Shown here: positions 27,301-33,333 of the stretch, piece by piece
Layout: the number at the start of each line of letters is the position of its first letter
How positions within the stretch are numbered: position 1 is the first letter of the stretch
From: Stercoripulliclostridium_A sp963642145
GTDB taxonomy: Bacteria > Bacillota > Clostridia > Christensenellales > DTU072
Assembly: GCA_963642145.1 (NCBI GenBank)
Contig: CAVIFU010000007.1
Coordinates: 1 to 50,703 of the forward strand
Length of the DNA stretch: 50,703 nucleotides
Direction of reading: 5' to 3'
Notes under the pieces: model-generated
What the model saw: only the letters and a program-made list of their open reading frames with translations
Database searches by the model: none
Told to the model about the DNA's origin: nothing
Translations under genes and position numbers: made by a program

Positions 27301-28921
27301 AAGCAAACTCAACGCCGACGTATTCGCAGGCAATACTTCTATTACAAAGATAACGTTTACTTCCGACGTGGATATAGCAGATTACGCCTTTGAGGGATGC
27401 AAGAATTTAGCAACCGTTGTAGGCGAAGAGTATATAACGTCGGCAGGAGCGCACGCATTCAGCAATACGTTATGGGGTAGCGAAAAAGCCTTCACAGTCG
27501 TCAACGGCGCCTTGATAAGTTATAGCGGCAAGGATAGCGAGGTTACCATACCCGCCGATGTGACGAGAATCTGCGCCACGGCGTTTGCCGGCAACAAGAA
27601 TATAACCAAGGTGGACTTCTCCGCCGTTACCGGCAATTTGGTAATAGATGACGGCGCGTTTAAGAATTGCGTTGCTTTGGCGGAAGTCATACTTACGGAG
27701 AACATCACGCATGTGGGCGCGCGCGCGTTCTATAACACAAATTGGGTGCGTAATTCCGGCATGAGTTTGATTATGACCGAAGGCGGCAGGATACTTGCGT
27801 ACGTTGCGGAAGAAAAGGTTGTTTCCATACCCGCGGGAGCCACTTCCATAGCGGACGGCGTATTTGCCGGCAACAAGAATATCATCACGGTGTCGTTCGC
27901 GTCAGATTGCAAATTGTCGATCCCGGCATACGCGTTCAAGGGCTGCACGTCGCTTACAAACGTCATATTCGCAAGTTCGCAGGAGATAGGCGAAGGCGCC
28001 TTCGAGGGCACGCAATGGTTGACGATTGAGAGCAACAAGAGCGCGACGCGCGGTTATGTAATAGTCGGCGGCAGACTCATAGCCTATACGGGCGGATCTA
28101 CCGAAATAGTCATCCCGAGCAGCGTAACATATATCTATGATTACGTGTTTGGCGGCAACACGAGCATCACCAAGTTGTCGTTTGCCGGCATAGGAATAGT
28201 GGAACTCAACGGCAAAACGTTTAGCGGTTGCACCGCGCTTGAAGACGTCACGTTGCCCACTTCCCTCAATTACCTCGATATGAGCGTATTCGAAGGCACC
28301 GCTTGGCGTGACTCCATAACCGACGGCTACGTTATTTCGGGAAACAAACTCCTTGCCTACATCGGTAGCGCAACCGAATTGGTCATACCCAATTCCGTCA
28401 ACTCCTTGGGTAGGAGCGTGTTCGCCGGCAATACCGCAATAACGAGCGTCACGTTCGAAAGCGGATCGTACGTTACCGCAATACCGGAGGGAACGTTCTC
28501 GGGATGCACGAGCCTTTCGAAGATAGTGCTTCCTTCGGGACTTAAAGACGTAGGCAAAGACGCCTTCAAGGACACTCCGTGGATCCAAAGTATCGCGAGT
28601 GGCGAAGAGGACGTCAACGGCGGTAGCGTCAAGGACGATGTGTATACCTTTAACGGCATCGCGCTCATATACTTGGGCGAAAGCGCGGAGTTCACCATGC
28701 CTTCGAGCGTAACGCATGTAAGCGCGTCGTTCTTCTCCGCAGGCGGCATAAGCGTGCTGATACTGCCTTCTTCGAGCGTATCGGCGATTAACGCGGTTAA
28801 GTATGAAACCGGAGCGCTGAATGCGTTAACGGAGATTCGGGTACCCGAAAGCTTGCTTAGCGTATACAAAAGCTCCGCAAATTGGCAGCTGTACGCTACT
28901 AAGATAGTTGCCGCGGAATAA
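18347..28921 (+). CDS. Giant lipoprotein with InlB B-repeats and BspA-type leucine-rich repeats
   Basis: A 3524-residue predicted surface lipoprotein. The signal peptide ends in lipobox LAAC at Cys24. Residues about 30-110 form a small Ig-like module (DLDINGIVLSVELSDGKSK). Residues about 120-1105 hold InlB B-type (Flg_new) repeats, recognisable by GYxFDGWYxxxxxxxxWNF and TLYAKW endings; four are well preserved and others are degenerate. From about residue 1130 to the end there are BspA-type LRR_5 repeats (AFxGCxxLxxVxLPxxVxxIGxxAF), including about 15 composite units with a GTxW and GRLIAYxG insert. The final PESLLSVYKSSANWQ is a typical C-cap. Such proteins are usually adhesins or ligand-binding surface proteins; the partner is unknown. 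No LPXTG sorting signal is present, so lipid anchoring is the only visible attachment. Start: ATG 18347 with AGAGG. It is followed at 70 bases by another lipoprotein gene. Confidence 0.9.
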   Translation: MTKKFRLTILVLMLSVAIFTLAACNSASVVSVSITEDSVYKTNYIVGEDLDINGIVLSVELSDGKSKTVNATDVRDNLKITGFSTETPADEREVVLNYKGVKTSYTISVVSATDDTQKCKVTFETGAGSKVDDVYVFAYTSISAPTEPVRDGYAFDGWYKESTYNDQWNFNTDKIVTDVTLYAKWAKLYVITFKDEVNGLPDILRYVKAGDALTDVPALPTIEGKVGSWSRTVFTNINANITVHSEYSDIVYKVRFVYLESDGKTQTEIRTFNALYGENLSVTKADEIQELIDSHAVPATNDDGSKSFVGWNETFDHIVSDRTIIAVYSPTKYSVTFDLNYEVGSSESQTFEVKEGIQHGNTVTEPTSAPSRDGYVFDGWYRQSECTLVWNFNTDKVTETRTLYAKWTKLIGVRYLIPSAITIDEEVAEEDPLVMEKTTVNGVEYKIYFIEQVRYQDSATLISVPNRRGYSGKWNISNAMLAKLENNVDVKVEYTVNKYTVRFYNYDHTACGDAQEVEFQGSAVAPSTNPVREGYTFTGWDKDFSCVEEDMDITAEFEASEYTVRFHINDESGRYEDVTVKYDSIITFDNVLTRSGYNFAGWYSDPACTKVFDISKEVLKETEVKDGVVLSLYAKWNYIYTIEFYNVNEDGETAYLGERKVEAGYVLTDIPTPDSREGYNVAWREAQKSGNVLNFSTDDYDFQAAVKSNASLYAYYTIKSYIVGFYVDNERYQEVSVEHGGKIEIDIDTPNVTSKGKIFLNWDKDYKEIVITKDTVITAVLRVMVFTVIWGDTGVKTEVEYGDPALFPSSATPPTKRGYTLTGWIAPSGFDISSIRADEEQTITLTPNFVRNDYTVQFKSATGEIIDEYTQKYDSLIDVDGVNRESTEEGRSFVGWNFGEMSIYYSSDETSCKWFLTGDPQKKASKVNKNGCYLALADGEYYYLEASEDGRAGVINKLNSENWERNASKLLYDVASGKWLTSKYDDATKEWTEVGSSSARDIGFDGVFYIVREEASFVALYKDVTYEVKFDACANVKFDASTEETNIKTVNVKYGGTVSAPEVERDGYVLLGWYRNEDLTEKFDFATETITEDITLYAKWEAYTENPTEGLEYALSDDGKSYTLVIGKAEGTEITVTNYYEGKPVTAVATGAFANNDKLKSITLPNTLVTMGPQAFMNCSALTSVTIPAGVKTIPDNAFNGCIGLKEVIFDEDSTLTTIGKSAFSGDIALSALSLPDTLTAIGEGAFHNNKSLVGVVIPESVVSIGDRAFAGTDSLRYVKFERSVPCSLGADAFLNSTALYNGFRIYVPEVKAYQATTLDGGWQALTSKVYDSSRMTSEWSYTLSNKGVLLEQYLGTATNVVIPSAIGESIVYGLGNYVFDPSIESVELASSLTLSQYTFGSATDITVLKITVGDKNELQAEYLTNAFEQCEKLNTISLSNAKATLSDMFGKELPSSLTKVVIKGSVYANLLANCAYVKEVEIIGAERVGENAFLNCVSLTSVTFDNVVDITIEKNAFNGCKSLGAEGFSYYNAEREVVNDLPDKVTEIGEDAFADTAWYTSNTNDMIIVGKGIFYKYRGKSSVVAIPSTVTMITAYAFADNASITRVYVEDPTNSSMSNIGEYAFRNCVKLESVLIPAGVKNINTGAFSGCEKLATIALLGTATKKSTDVLKGTPDYRRVYAPALSAESSGETYADWGGKRIYIEGMNVFAKDEACWLYGQDPDSGNGIVLIKYLGTSDDVNIENGYTIGESTVNVNYLADYAFARTTKSLTFSADIKAYKDALDNTCDNVFGGVTELTSLKIESFRSSDSRMSATLLNGLLQANTKLTAIDIPGATSVQTLFGATLPSHVTRVNVIGSKITDEFLKGSDSVSDIYVTIGKTQYALEDTKDLQIAAADAVSIGVDAFEGTSWLARYSGDFVVVLDGLLIAYKGKSAVLDIPESVKSINDKAFNQNTFIEVVTIPSTVTKIGAEAFGKATNLTRVFVKATEVPSAFNGTFYNGTIVYVPSGAYDKYTADAAWKGFNPQSDDGVVNFTLQLNEYTLKGVTYKVCAQYIVDSTSKTLLLARKYTESYVSDVLTSVKEGTSVAIGTSVSDGEVTYNIEKLGTKCFMRAVESVSLDITVAVDGNAFDNLGSLGRLEFTGINGELKNRGTTSENIRNIINARKIDTISYDGSVTLEELLEANTNSDMKKIATVTRIEIYEGVTSTVDELLVGYNNITDIVYPDSILEIGVGSFEDTAWYKQYSGNFVILGGVLYKYKGSESTVVIPASVTIINKQAFASNARVSGVRFESGSAAHTICESAFKDCTLLSAISLPSSMVHVAASAFDGTKFTYQNGALLVKGDSDDRILVRYTGTDTVYTIPATVTTILANAFEGNATLKTVNFESGSRLSKVHEYAFKGASDLSEIILNESALTYIGKGAFEGTPWLNAKLATGEDVQLGSVMYLKQKNDNTTSDGKKIFEITSKITSVTDGALDVLKPTKIVLGSGAYLPPSELYKILTSDGVTAFGSDGSLPLSELIGTQEVLKNITTLSFEDATSICAGYADGWTCVEEVVSVNVTSIGEYAFRDTAWLNSMSVECCFVSDILIRYNGKGGEVTVGSEYIGSPKGITPDVFRGNTSITSISFYGNKITEIPERAFEGCTNLAEILLPDSVVTYGKDAFAGTAWINNIEGDYVVMNGRLIGYTGEGGDIVIPEEVDKIYSYVFSGDDRITSVTFSRYNLMSEIDVNTFANCANLESIILSENIDVVDRDAFTGTAWASSIAGTTKYLYYEDSYNGVKKIVLYLGTDADVLIPQDVTEISQTAFSGVTTIKTLTVAEGSKLTEIPANAFKDCTALEKVTLASSVTKIGVGAFANTKWLSAATDDFVVLNGRLISYRGSDTAITLPDTVSVIGKDAFGGNESVTNLVIADSVVTIEEYAFDGCEALENVTFGSAIREIGAYAFRGTSWLNNSATDDGFVTVGDVVIAYKGTASEVTYPKASKLNADVFAGNTSITKITFTSDVDIADYAFEGCKNLATVVGEEYITSAGAHAFSNTLWGSEKAFTVVNGALISYSGKDSEVTIPADVTRICATAFAGNKNITKVDFSAVTGNLVIDDGAFKNCVALAEVILTENITHVGARAFYNTNWVRNSGMSLIMTEGGRILAYVAEEKVVSIPAGATSIADGVFAGNKNIITVSFASDCKLSIPAYAFKGCTSLTNVIFASSQEIGEGAFEGTQWLTIESNKSATRGYVIVGGRLIAYTGGSTEIVIPSSVTYIYDYVFGGNTSITKLSFAGIGIVELNGKTFSGCTALEDVTLPTSLNYLDMSVFEGTAWRDSITDGYVISGNKLLAYIGSATELVIPNSVNSLGRSVFAGNTAITSVTFESGSYVTAIPEGTFSGCTSLSKIVLPSGLKDVGKDAFKDTPWIQSIASGEEDVNGGSVKDDVYTFNGIALIYLGESAEFTMPSSVTHVSASFFSAGGISVLILPSSSVSAINAVKYETGALNALTEIRVPESLLSVYKSSANWQLYATKIVAAE
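18700..21660 (+). repeat. InlB B-type (Flg_new) repeat region within the giant lipoprotein
   Basis: Protein-level tandem repeats of roughly 70-80 residues. The best copies end in LYAKW at about 18,900, 19,560, 20,250 and 21,650. Intervening copies (for example GYTFTGWDKDF and GYTLTGWIAPS) have lost the final Trp or are extended. Copies are diverged at DNA level, so recombination between them is not obvious. Confidence 0.8.
23000..28600 (+). repeat. Composite LRR repeat units with a GTxW / GRLIAYxG insert
   Basis: About 15 composite units each consist of several ~22-residue BspA LRRs plus a ~24-residue insert beginning at a GTxW motif. In the last seven units the Trp codons fall at about 26933, 27203, 27473, 27743, 28016, 28304 and 28580, a spacing of 270, 270, 270, 273, 288 and 276 bp (90-96 residues). 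Earlier units are longer and more irregular. Confidence 0.8.
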
Positions 28922-28969
28922 CAAAATAGGGATAAACGGGCTTGCCCGATCCACATAATCAAGCAAAAA

Positions 28970-28988
28970 ACTATTATAGGAGAATAGT
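28970..28988 (+). promoter_or_regulatory. Small inverted repeat around the ribosome site of the second lipoprotein gene
   Basis: ACTATT (28970-28975) can pair with AATAGT (28983-28988), leaving ATAGGAG in the loop. The Shine-Dalgarno sequence is therefore presented in, or sequestered by, a weak 6-bp hairpin just before ATG 28991. A GC-rich CGGGC-TT-GCCCG mini-hairpin at 28937-28948 has no T-run and is not a terminator. Confidence 0.35.
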
Positions 28989-28990
28989 CT

Positions 28991-31627
28991 ATGAAGAGAA
29001 AAGCAATCACATTTATTCTCGTAGCCGTTATGTCGGTTGTGCTTGTTATGAGCGTAGTCGCTTGTAATTCAAACAACAACAATAACAATAATAGCGGCGG
29101 CAAGAAGAACACGAGCGTAGCGATCACCGTATTACCCGATATGGTCGATTACGGCGCGGACTCGAACTACTACAAGGACGGCACTACGACCTATTCCGAA
29201 TCGAAGAAGACGGAATGGACGAAAAAGCTTGACGAAAAGCGCGACAGCGAACGCGAAAACTGGTATGACGCGAGCGAAACAACCGTATGGGATAACGCGG
29301 CTTACTACACTTTCGGACCCAAAGCTCAAGCTTACGGCGAGAACGAGGAAAAGTGGCAGTCCAATATCGGCTACTTCAACGCAAACGGCACCTGGGTGGA
29401 CGATGAATCCGCCAATACGATAGAGCGTTTGTTCTGTTACAGCACGTCGGAAGACTTTATCCGTAGGATGTCGGAAGCGCGCTTGGACGAAGACAAGATG
29501 GACGCACTCGTAGAGTACATATGCCGTGAAGACGACGACAGAGAAAAGGGTGACGGCTACACGTACGTCAAGGGCACTTCGAGCGCGATCGAGGACTACA
29601 ACCAACTCGACGAACTCTACAATATCTACGACGATTTCTCGGCTTACGAAGCGGATAGTAGCTACAAAGCTCATATCTTTAAGAGCGAAGACGACGTATC
29701 AGACGCAATCAGCCGCAAAAAGCGCAAGATATTCGGCGAAGTCATAGACATCTACGGCGACAAAGCCGATCAGTTTGCACGTAGCGCGATAGAGCTTGTT
29801 TCTTATGGAATAGAGATATTCCAAGACACCATGATTCCCGTGTATAACAAGGCAAAAGGCAATAACGTAAGCTTTGAAGACTATATGCGTAACGAAGTCT
29901 ATGATTACGAAACGCTCAGCTATCTTTTGACATTCAAAGATCGTACGTCCTTTGACGATGACGATTGCAAAGCCACCAACAAAAAGAACATGATGAGCCT
30001 GTACGGCTACTACTACCAATACGAGAAGACCGAGTACGCAGTCTTTGACGATTCCGTAATGGTAGGCAATATCACCGAGTACGAGGATTACCTCAAATTG
30101 AGCCACAATAGCTACTTCAATTCTACGGAAGACGCTTTGCGCAACCGCAATTACGACAGACGTATTTATGAGAAATCATATCGTTATTCGTACGCTTGCT
30201 ACCAAAAGTATTACGGCGCGCAACTCGGATTCCAAAAGGTTCAAGAGGAAACCGATCTCGAAGTATATAAAGGCGGCGCCGTTGCCGAAGCGGATATGGG
30301 TTCCTCCGAGACAAAAGGTCAATACAAGACGGGTCTTAGCGTGGTAAACAGCTCCACAAGCTACTCGCAAGAGATGCAACGCGGATGCGATACCGGACTC
30401 GAGAGCACTTTGAAGCTCACCGACGTCAACTGGGAATACACCGGCGTAGACAAAAACGTCCTCCAATACAACACCGCAAGCAAGAACTGGAATTCTCTCT
30501 CCGACTCCGAGCAAGAACTCATCAAAAACAAAATCAAGGAAGTCAAGTTGGAGTTGGAACAACTCAAGAGCCAAGACTACACCATTAACCACGCCAGCGT
30601 ATCGGAAGCCGACCTTACCAAGGCTCTCCAATACGAAATCTACTCGTACAGCGCGGACTCCATCCGCAACATCCAAGCTTGCAAAAAGGATGAAGTAATC
30701 TATTACAAAGACATAGACCGCTTCCTTTCCGTCAACAACACGAACACATATAGCGAAATAATGACGAGCCAAGCTGTCGATATCTACGTACGCACCGCCC
30801 TCGAAAGCCTCGTAGAAGATGCCGGACGTAACGACGCCAAGTACGCAAACCTTATTGCGAACTTCTCTTATGCAGGCATAAGCGACCAAGTAAACACCGC
30901 CGCCACGTCGGATTGGAAGGGCATCAAGTCTAACATAAAGACGACCCTCGCCGAAGACTTTGAGGCATACACAAAAGCGAATCCGACAAAAGACGTCAGC
31001 GAGTATTTCGAGGATACCCTTATCCGCAAAAAGTGGTCTTGCGGCGCAGAGCTTACGAGCGACGAATGCAAAAACGGCGACGGTCACGCAAATTGCACCA
31101 AGGATTACGATACCTCTTGGGCGCTGTCAAGATTACTGAATAACCATGAAAAGGTTATCCGCTATTCCGCAGGTCAGTACGTGGTAACGTTCAAGTCTAT
31201 CGACAAAACAAAGATCGCAGACGAGAAGTTCTTTGTAAGCGATGTCGCAATGACAAGCAGAGAAGCGATTGTAGCGGGCGTTTACGACACAAAGACCGTA
31301 AGCTACGGCAACGGTTCGGAAAAAACTTTGAGCTATAACGATGAAATCGGATCGGTATGTCGCGATACCGACAAAAACGGCAATTACTATGATGTCAATA
31401 CGTATTCCAACCAATATTGGAAAAATATGCCCTCGTATTCGAGCTCATCGTTTACCGTTGACAACTCCGGCAATATAACGGTAACCAAGGGCGGCACCAC
31501 GTACATATACAGATTCATCGGTTGGTTCGTTGACGAAAACTTCAAGTACCGCGTCAACCTTGACGAAGCTTATAACTACGACGTCAGACTATATCCCGCG
31601 TACAAAGTGGAAAAAGTTTCGGGCTGA
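28991..31627 (+). CDS. Large lipoprotein of unknown function
   Basis: An 878-residue predicted lipoprotein I do not recognise as a whole. The signal peptide ends in VVAC at Cys25, followed by a poly-Asn linker (residues 27-33). The body (about 45-750) is rich in Tyr, Asp, Glu and Lys and looks largely helical, with stretches such as SEQELIKNKIKEVKLELEQL that could form coiled coil. The last 130 residues resemble one degenerate InlB B-repeat: YVVTFKSIDKTKIADEKF early, then FIGWFVDENF and RLYPAYK near the end. Start: ATG 28991 with AGGAG. It lies 69 bases after the giant LRR lipoprotein with no terminator between, so the two are probably co-transcribed and may act together at the cell surface. 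A perfect terminator follows. Confidence 0.75.
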   Translation: MKRKAITFILVAVMSVVLVMSVVACNSNNNNNNNSGGKKNTSVAITVLPDMVDYGADSNYYKDGTTTYSESKKTEWTKKLDEKRDSERENWYDASETTVWDNAAYYTFGPKAQAYGENEEKWQSNIGYFNANGTWVDDESANTIERLFCYSTSEDFIRRMSEARLDEDKMDALVEYICREDDDREKGDGYTYVKGTSSAIEDYNQLDELYNIYDDFSAYEADSSYKAHIFKSEDDVSDAISRKKRKIFGEVIDIYGDKADQFARSAIELVSYGIEIFQDTMIPVYNKAKGNNVSFEDYMRNEVYDYETLSYLLTFKDRTSFDDDDCKATNKKNMMSLYGYYYQYEKTEYAVFDDSVMVGNITEYEDYLKLSHNSYFNSTEDALRNRNYDRRIYEKSYRYSYACYQKYYGAQLGFQKVQEETDLEVYKGGAVAEADMGSSETKGQYKTGLSVVNSSTSYSQEMQRGCDTGLESTLKLTDVNWEYTGVDKNVLQYNTASKNWNSLSDSEQELIKNKIKEVKLELEQLKSQDYTINHASVSEADLTKALQYEIYSYSADSIRNIQACKKDEVIYYKDIDRFLSVNNTNTYSEIMTSQAVDIYVRTALESLVEDAGRNDAKYANLIANFSYAGISDQVNTAATSDWKGIKSNIKTTLAEDFEAYTKANPTKDVSEYFEDTLIRKKWSCGAELTSDECKNGDGHANCTKDYDTSWALSRLLNNHEKVIRYSAGQYVVTFKSIDKTKIADEKFFVSDVAMTSREAIVAGVYDTKTVSYGNGSEKTLSYNDEIGSVCRDTDKNGNYYDVNTYSNQYWKNMPSYSSSSFTVDNSGNITVTKGGTTYIYRFIGWFVDENFKYRVNLDEAYNYDVRLYPAYKVEKVSG

Positions 31628-31640
31628 TTTCTCCTAAACA

Positions 31641-31676
31641 AAAAAATGAGGGACTCCGAGTAGTCCCTCATTTTTT
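31641..31676 (+). terminator. Terminator after the lipoprotein operon
   Basis: A perfect 15-bp stem, AAAAAATGAGGGACT (31641-31655) with AGTCCCTCATTTTTT (31662-31676), has a 6-base loop. The A-run on the left also makes it functional in reverse. Confidence 0.95.
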
Positions 31677-31733
31677 ATGCAAAAAACGACAATGCGCGGT
31701 AAATCGTATATGCGCGCGACGTCGTTTGCTATG

Positions 31734-31739
31734 TATAAT
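31734..31739 (+). promoter_or_regulatory. Possible -10 box for the Na/Pi transporter gene
   Basis: A perfect TATAAT at 31734-31739 lies 27 bases before ATG 31767 and just past the terminator. No good -35 hexamer is present at 16-18 bp, so the promoter may be weak or activator-dependent. Confidence 0.4.
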
Positions 31740-31766
31740 GCGCGGCGCGAGCAAATATATTTAACT

Positions 31767-32750
31767 ATGTTACGATATATTTTACTTACTTTTTCCGGCA
31801 TAGGCGCGTTTTTACTGGGCATGAAGCTCATAGCTACGAATTTATCCGATGTCGCCGGCGGCAAAATCAAAGAACTCTTCGGCAAAATCGGCGATAAAAG
31901 ATTTTCCGGCATAGGGCTCGGCATAGGGAGCTCGGCGATATTGCAGAGCTCTTCCGCCACAACCGTTATACTTTTGGGGCTGGTAAACGCCGGCATCGTG
32001 AGTTTGTTCCAAGCTACTTGCGTCATAATGGGCGCGAATATCGGCACAACGTTCACAGCCCTCGTGTTTTCCGCCAACAATCTCCCGATAGGGGAGGTGT
32101 TCGCATTCGCCGCTTTTGTGGGGGCAATGGTGGTAATGTGCGCCAAAACGGATAAAACTCGCTCGATAGGATACATAATCGCCTCTTTGGGGCTTATTTT
32201 TATAGGTCTTAACGTCATCAAGACGGGAGCTACGGGACTAAACGAATTTGCGTGGTTCGGACTGCTTTTTTCTTATACGGACAATCCGTTGTTTTTTATC
32301 GTTTTCGGCGTGGCGTTCACGGCGATAATACAAAGTTCGTCCGTAACTACCGGTATAGTAATTACCCTTGCGCATTTGGGCATAATGCCCGTCACGGGCG
32401 CGTTCTACGTCATTATGGGCAGCAACGTCGGCTCGTGCGCTACCGCCATGTTGGCGTCGGTAGGCGGTTCCGTCAACGCCAAGCGCACCGCACTCATAAA
32501 TCTATTGTTCAACATGATAGGCGTTGTCATATTTTTACCGCTTACCATGCTTTTCGGGCAAAAAGTGGTTGATTTTTTCTCGGGCTACGAATTAAGCGTG
32601 CTTGTGGCGTACTTCCATATAGCGTTCAATCTTGTCACGACTCTCATTCTTTTGCCGTTTGTCAACAAGCTTTCGGCGCTTGCGTCGCGCCTCGTAAAGG
32701 AAGAAGGCGACCAATCAAACGCAAAATTGCACCGCCCATTAAGGGACTAA
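31767..32750 (+). CDS. Na+/phosphate cotransporter family protein, short form
   Basis: A 327-residue multi-spanning membrane protein of the NptA/PF02690 family. The two inverted-repeat signature segments are LQSSSATTVILLGLVNAG and IQSSSVTTGIVITLAHLG, each preceding a MGxNxG-type loop (IMGANIGTTFTA and IMGSNVGSCATA). Many family members are 500 or more residues with a cytoplasmic PhoU-like domain; here the protein stops soon after the last membrane helix (LPFVNKLSALASRL). Start: the frame opens at 31677 within the terminator T-run. ATG 31767 gives the usual MLRYILLTFSGIGAFLLGMKL beginning, although no ribosome site is seen. It probably moves phosphate or another anion with sodium; a role alongside the alkaline phosphatase at 16899 is inferred. 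Confidence 0.85.
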   Translation: MLRYILLTFSGIGAFLLGMKLIATNLSDVAGGKIKELFGKIGDKRFSGIGLGIGSSAILQSSSATTVILLGLVNAGIVSLFQATCVIMGANIGTTFTALVFSANNLPIGEVFAFAAFVGAMVVMCAKTDKTRSIGYIIASLGLIFIGLNVIKTGATGLNEFAWFGLLFSYTDNPLFFIVFGVAFTAIIQSSSVTTGIVITLAHLGIMPVTGAFYVIMGSNVGSCATAMLASVGGSVNAKRTALINLLFNMIGVVIFLPLTMLFGQKVVDFFSGYELSVLVAYFHIAFNLVTTLILLPFVNKLSALASRLVKEEGDQSNAKLHRPLRD

Positions 32751-32754
32751 ACAC

Positions 32755-32783
32755 TTGAAATGCTACTCAAAAGGGTATATAAT
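32755..32783 (+). promoter_or_regulatory. Promoter of the luxS operon
   Basis: -35 TTGAAA (32755-32760), a 17-bp spacer and -10 TATAAT (32778-32783). The leader to ATG 32823 is about 33 bases. The -35 starts five bases after the transporter stop codon. Confidence 0.87.
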
Positions 32784-32822
32784 CTATAATGAAGTAAAAT
32801 TGATAAATTTAGGAGAATATCA

Positions 32823-33332
32823 ATGGAATTAGACGCCACCAAGGTAGCAAGTTTTTGCGTTGACCACACCAAGCTCAAATGCGGACTTTTCGTTTCTCGC
32901 AAAGATATAATGGGCTCGGGCGTGATCACGACGTTCGATATACGTATGAAGCGCCCTTATCACGAACCCGTCATGGAAACGGGCTCCGTGCACGCGCTCG
33001 AACATCTTATAGCGACATATCTCCGCAACGATCCGTTGTGGGGCGACAAGGTAATATACTTCGGACCCATGGGTTGCCGTACCGGATTCTATCTGCTGAT
33101 GGCAGGAGATCTCACCTCCAAAGACATTTTACCGCTCATAGAGCGCACGTTCGATTACGTGTCCGATTATGAAGGGGAGATTCCCGCAGCCACTCCCAAA
33201 GAGTGCGGTTATTGCATGGATATGGATCTGGAACTTGCGCGCGCAGACGCGACCATGTACTACAACATAATCATCAATCCCAAAAAAGAAAACTTGGTAT
33301 ACCCCGTCAAGAGAGAAAGGAAGAAGGCGTAA
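32823..33332 (+). CDS. luxS: S-ribosylhomocysteine lyase
   Basis: A 169-residue LuxS that cleaves S-ribosylhomocysteine to homocysteine and the autoinducer-2 precursor DPD. The metal-binding HALEHLIATYLRN (His57, His61) and the PKECGYC segment with the third ligand at about Cys128 are present, and GPMGCRTGFYLL carries the conserved catalytic Cys. Length and layout are standard. Start: ATG 32823 with AGGAG at 32811-32815. The next gene begins two bases after the stop codon begins to clear, so it heads a three-gene operon. Whether it serves AI-2 signalling or only the activated methyl cycle cannot be told; no pfs/mtnN lies in the window. Confidence 0.95.
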   Translation: MELDATKVASFCVDHTKLKCGLFVSRKDIMGSGVITTFDIRMKRPYHEPVMETGSVHALEHLIATYLRNDPLWGDKVIYFGPMGCRTGFYLLMAGDLTSKDILPLIERTFDYVSDYEGEIPAATPKECGYCMDMDLELARADATMYYNIIINPKKENLVYPVKRERKKA

Positions 33333-33333
33333 T

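Noticed and set aside
23000..28600. CRISPR-like periodicity
   Set aside because: The regular spacing is a coding repeat in one continuous reading frame; units are diverged at DNA level and have no unique spacers between identical repeats.
31756..31766. Leaderless start for the Na/Pi transporter using TATATT at 31756
   Set aside because: There is no -35 hexamer at 16-18 bp and only five bases to the ATG; the TATAAT at 31734 is at least as good, so it was not counted with the two clear leaderless cases.
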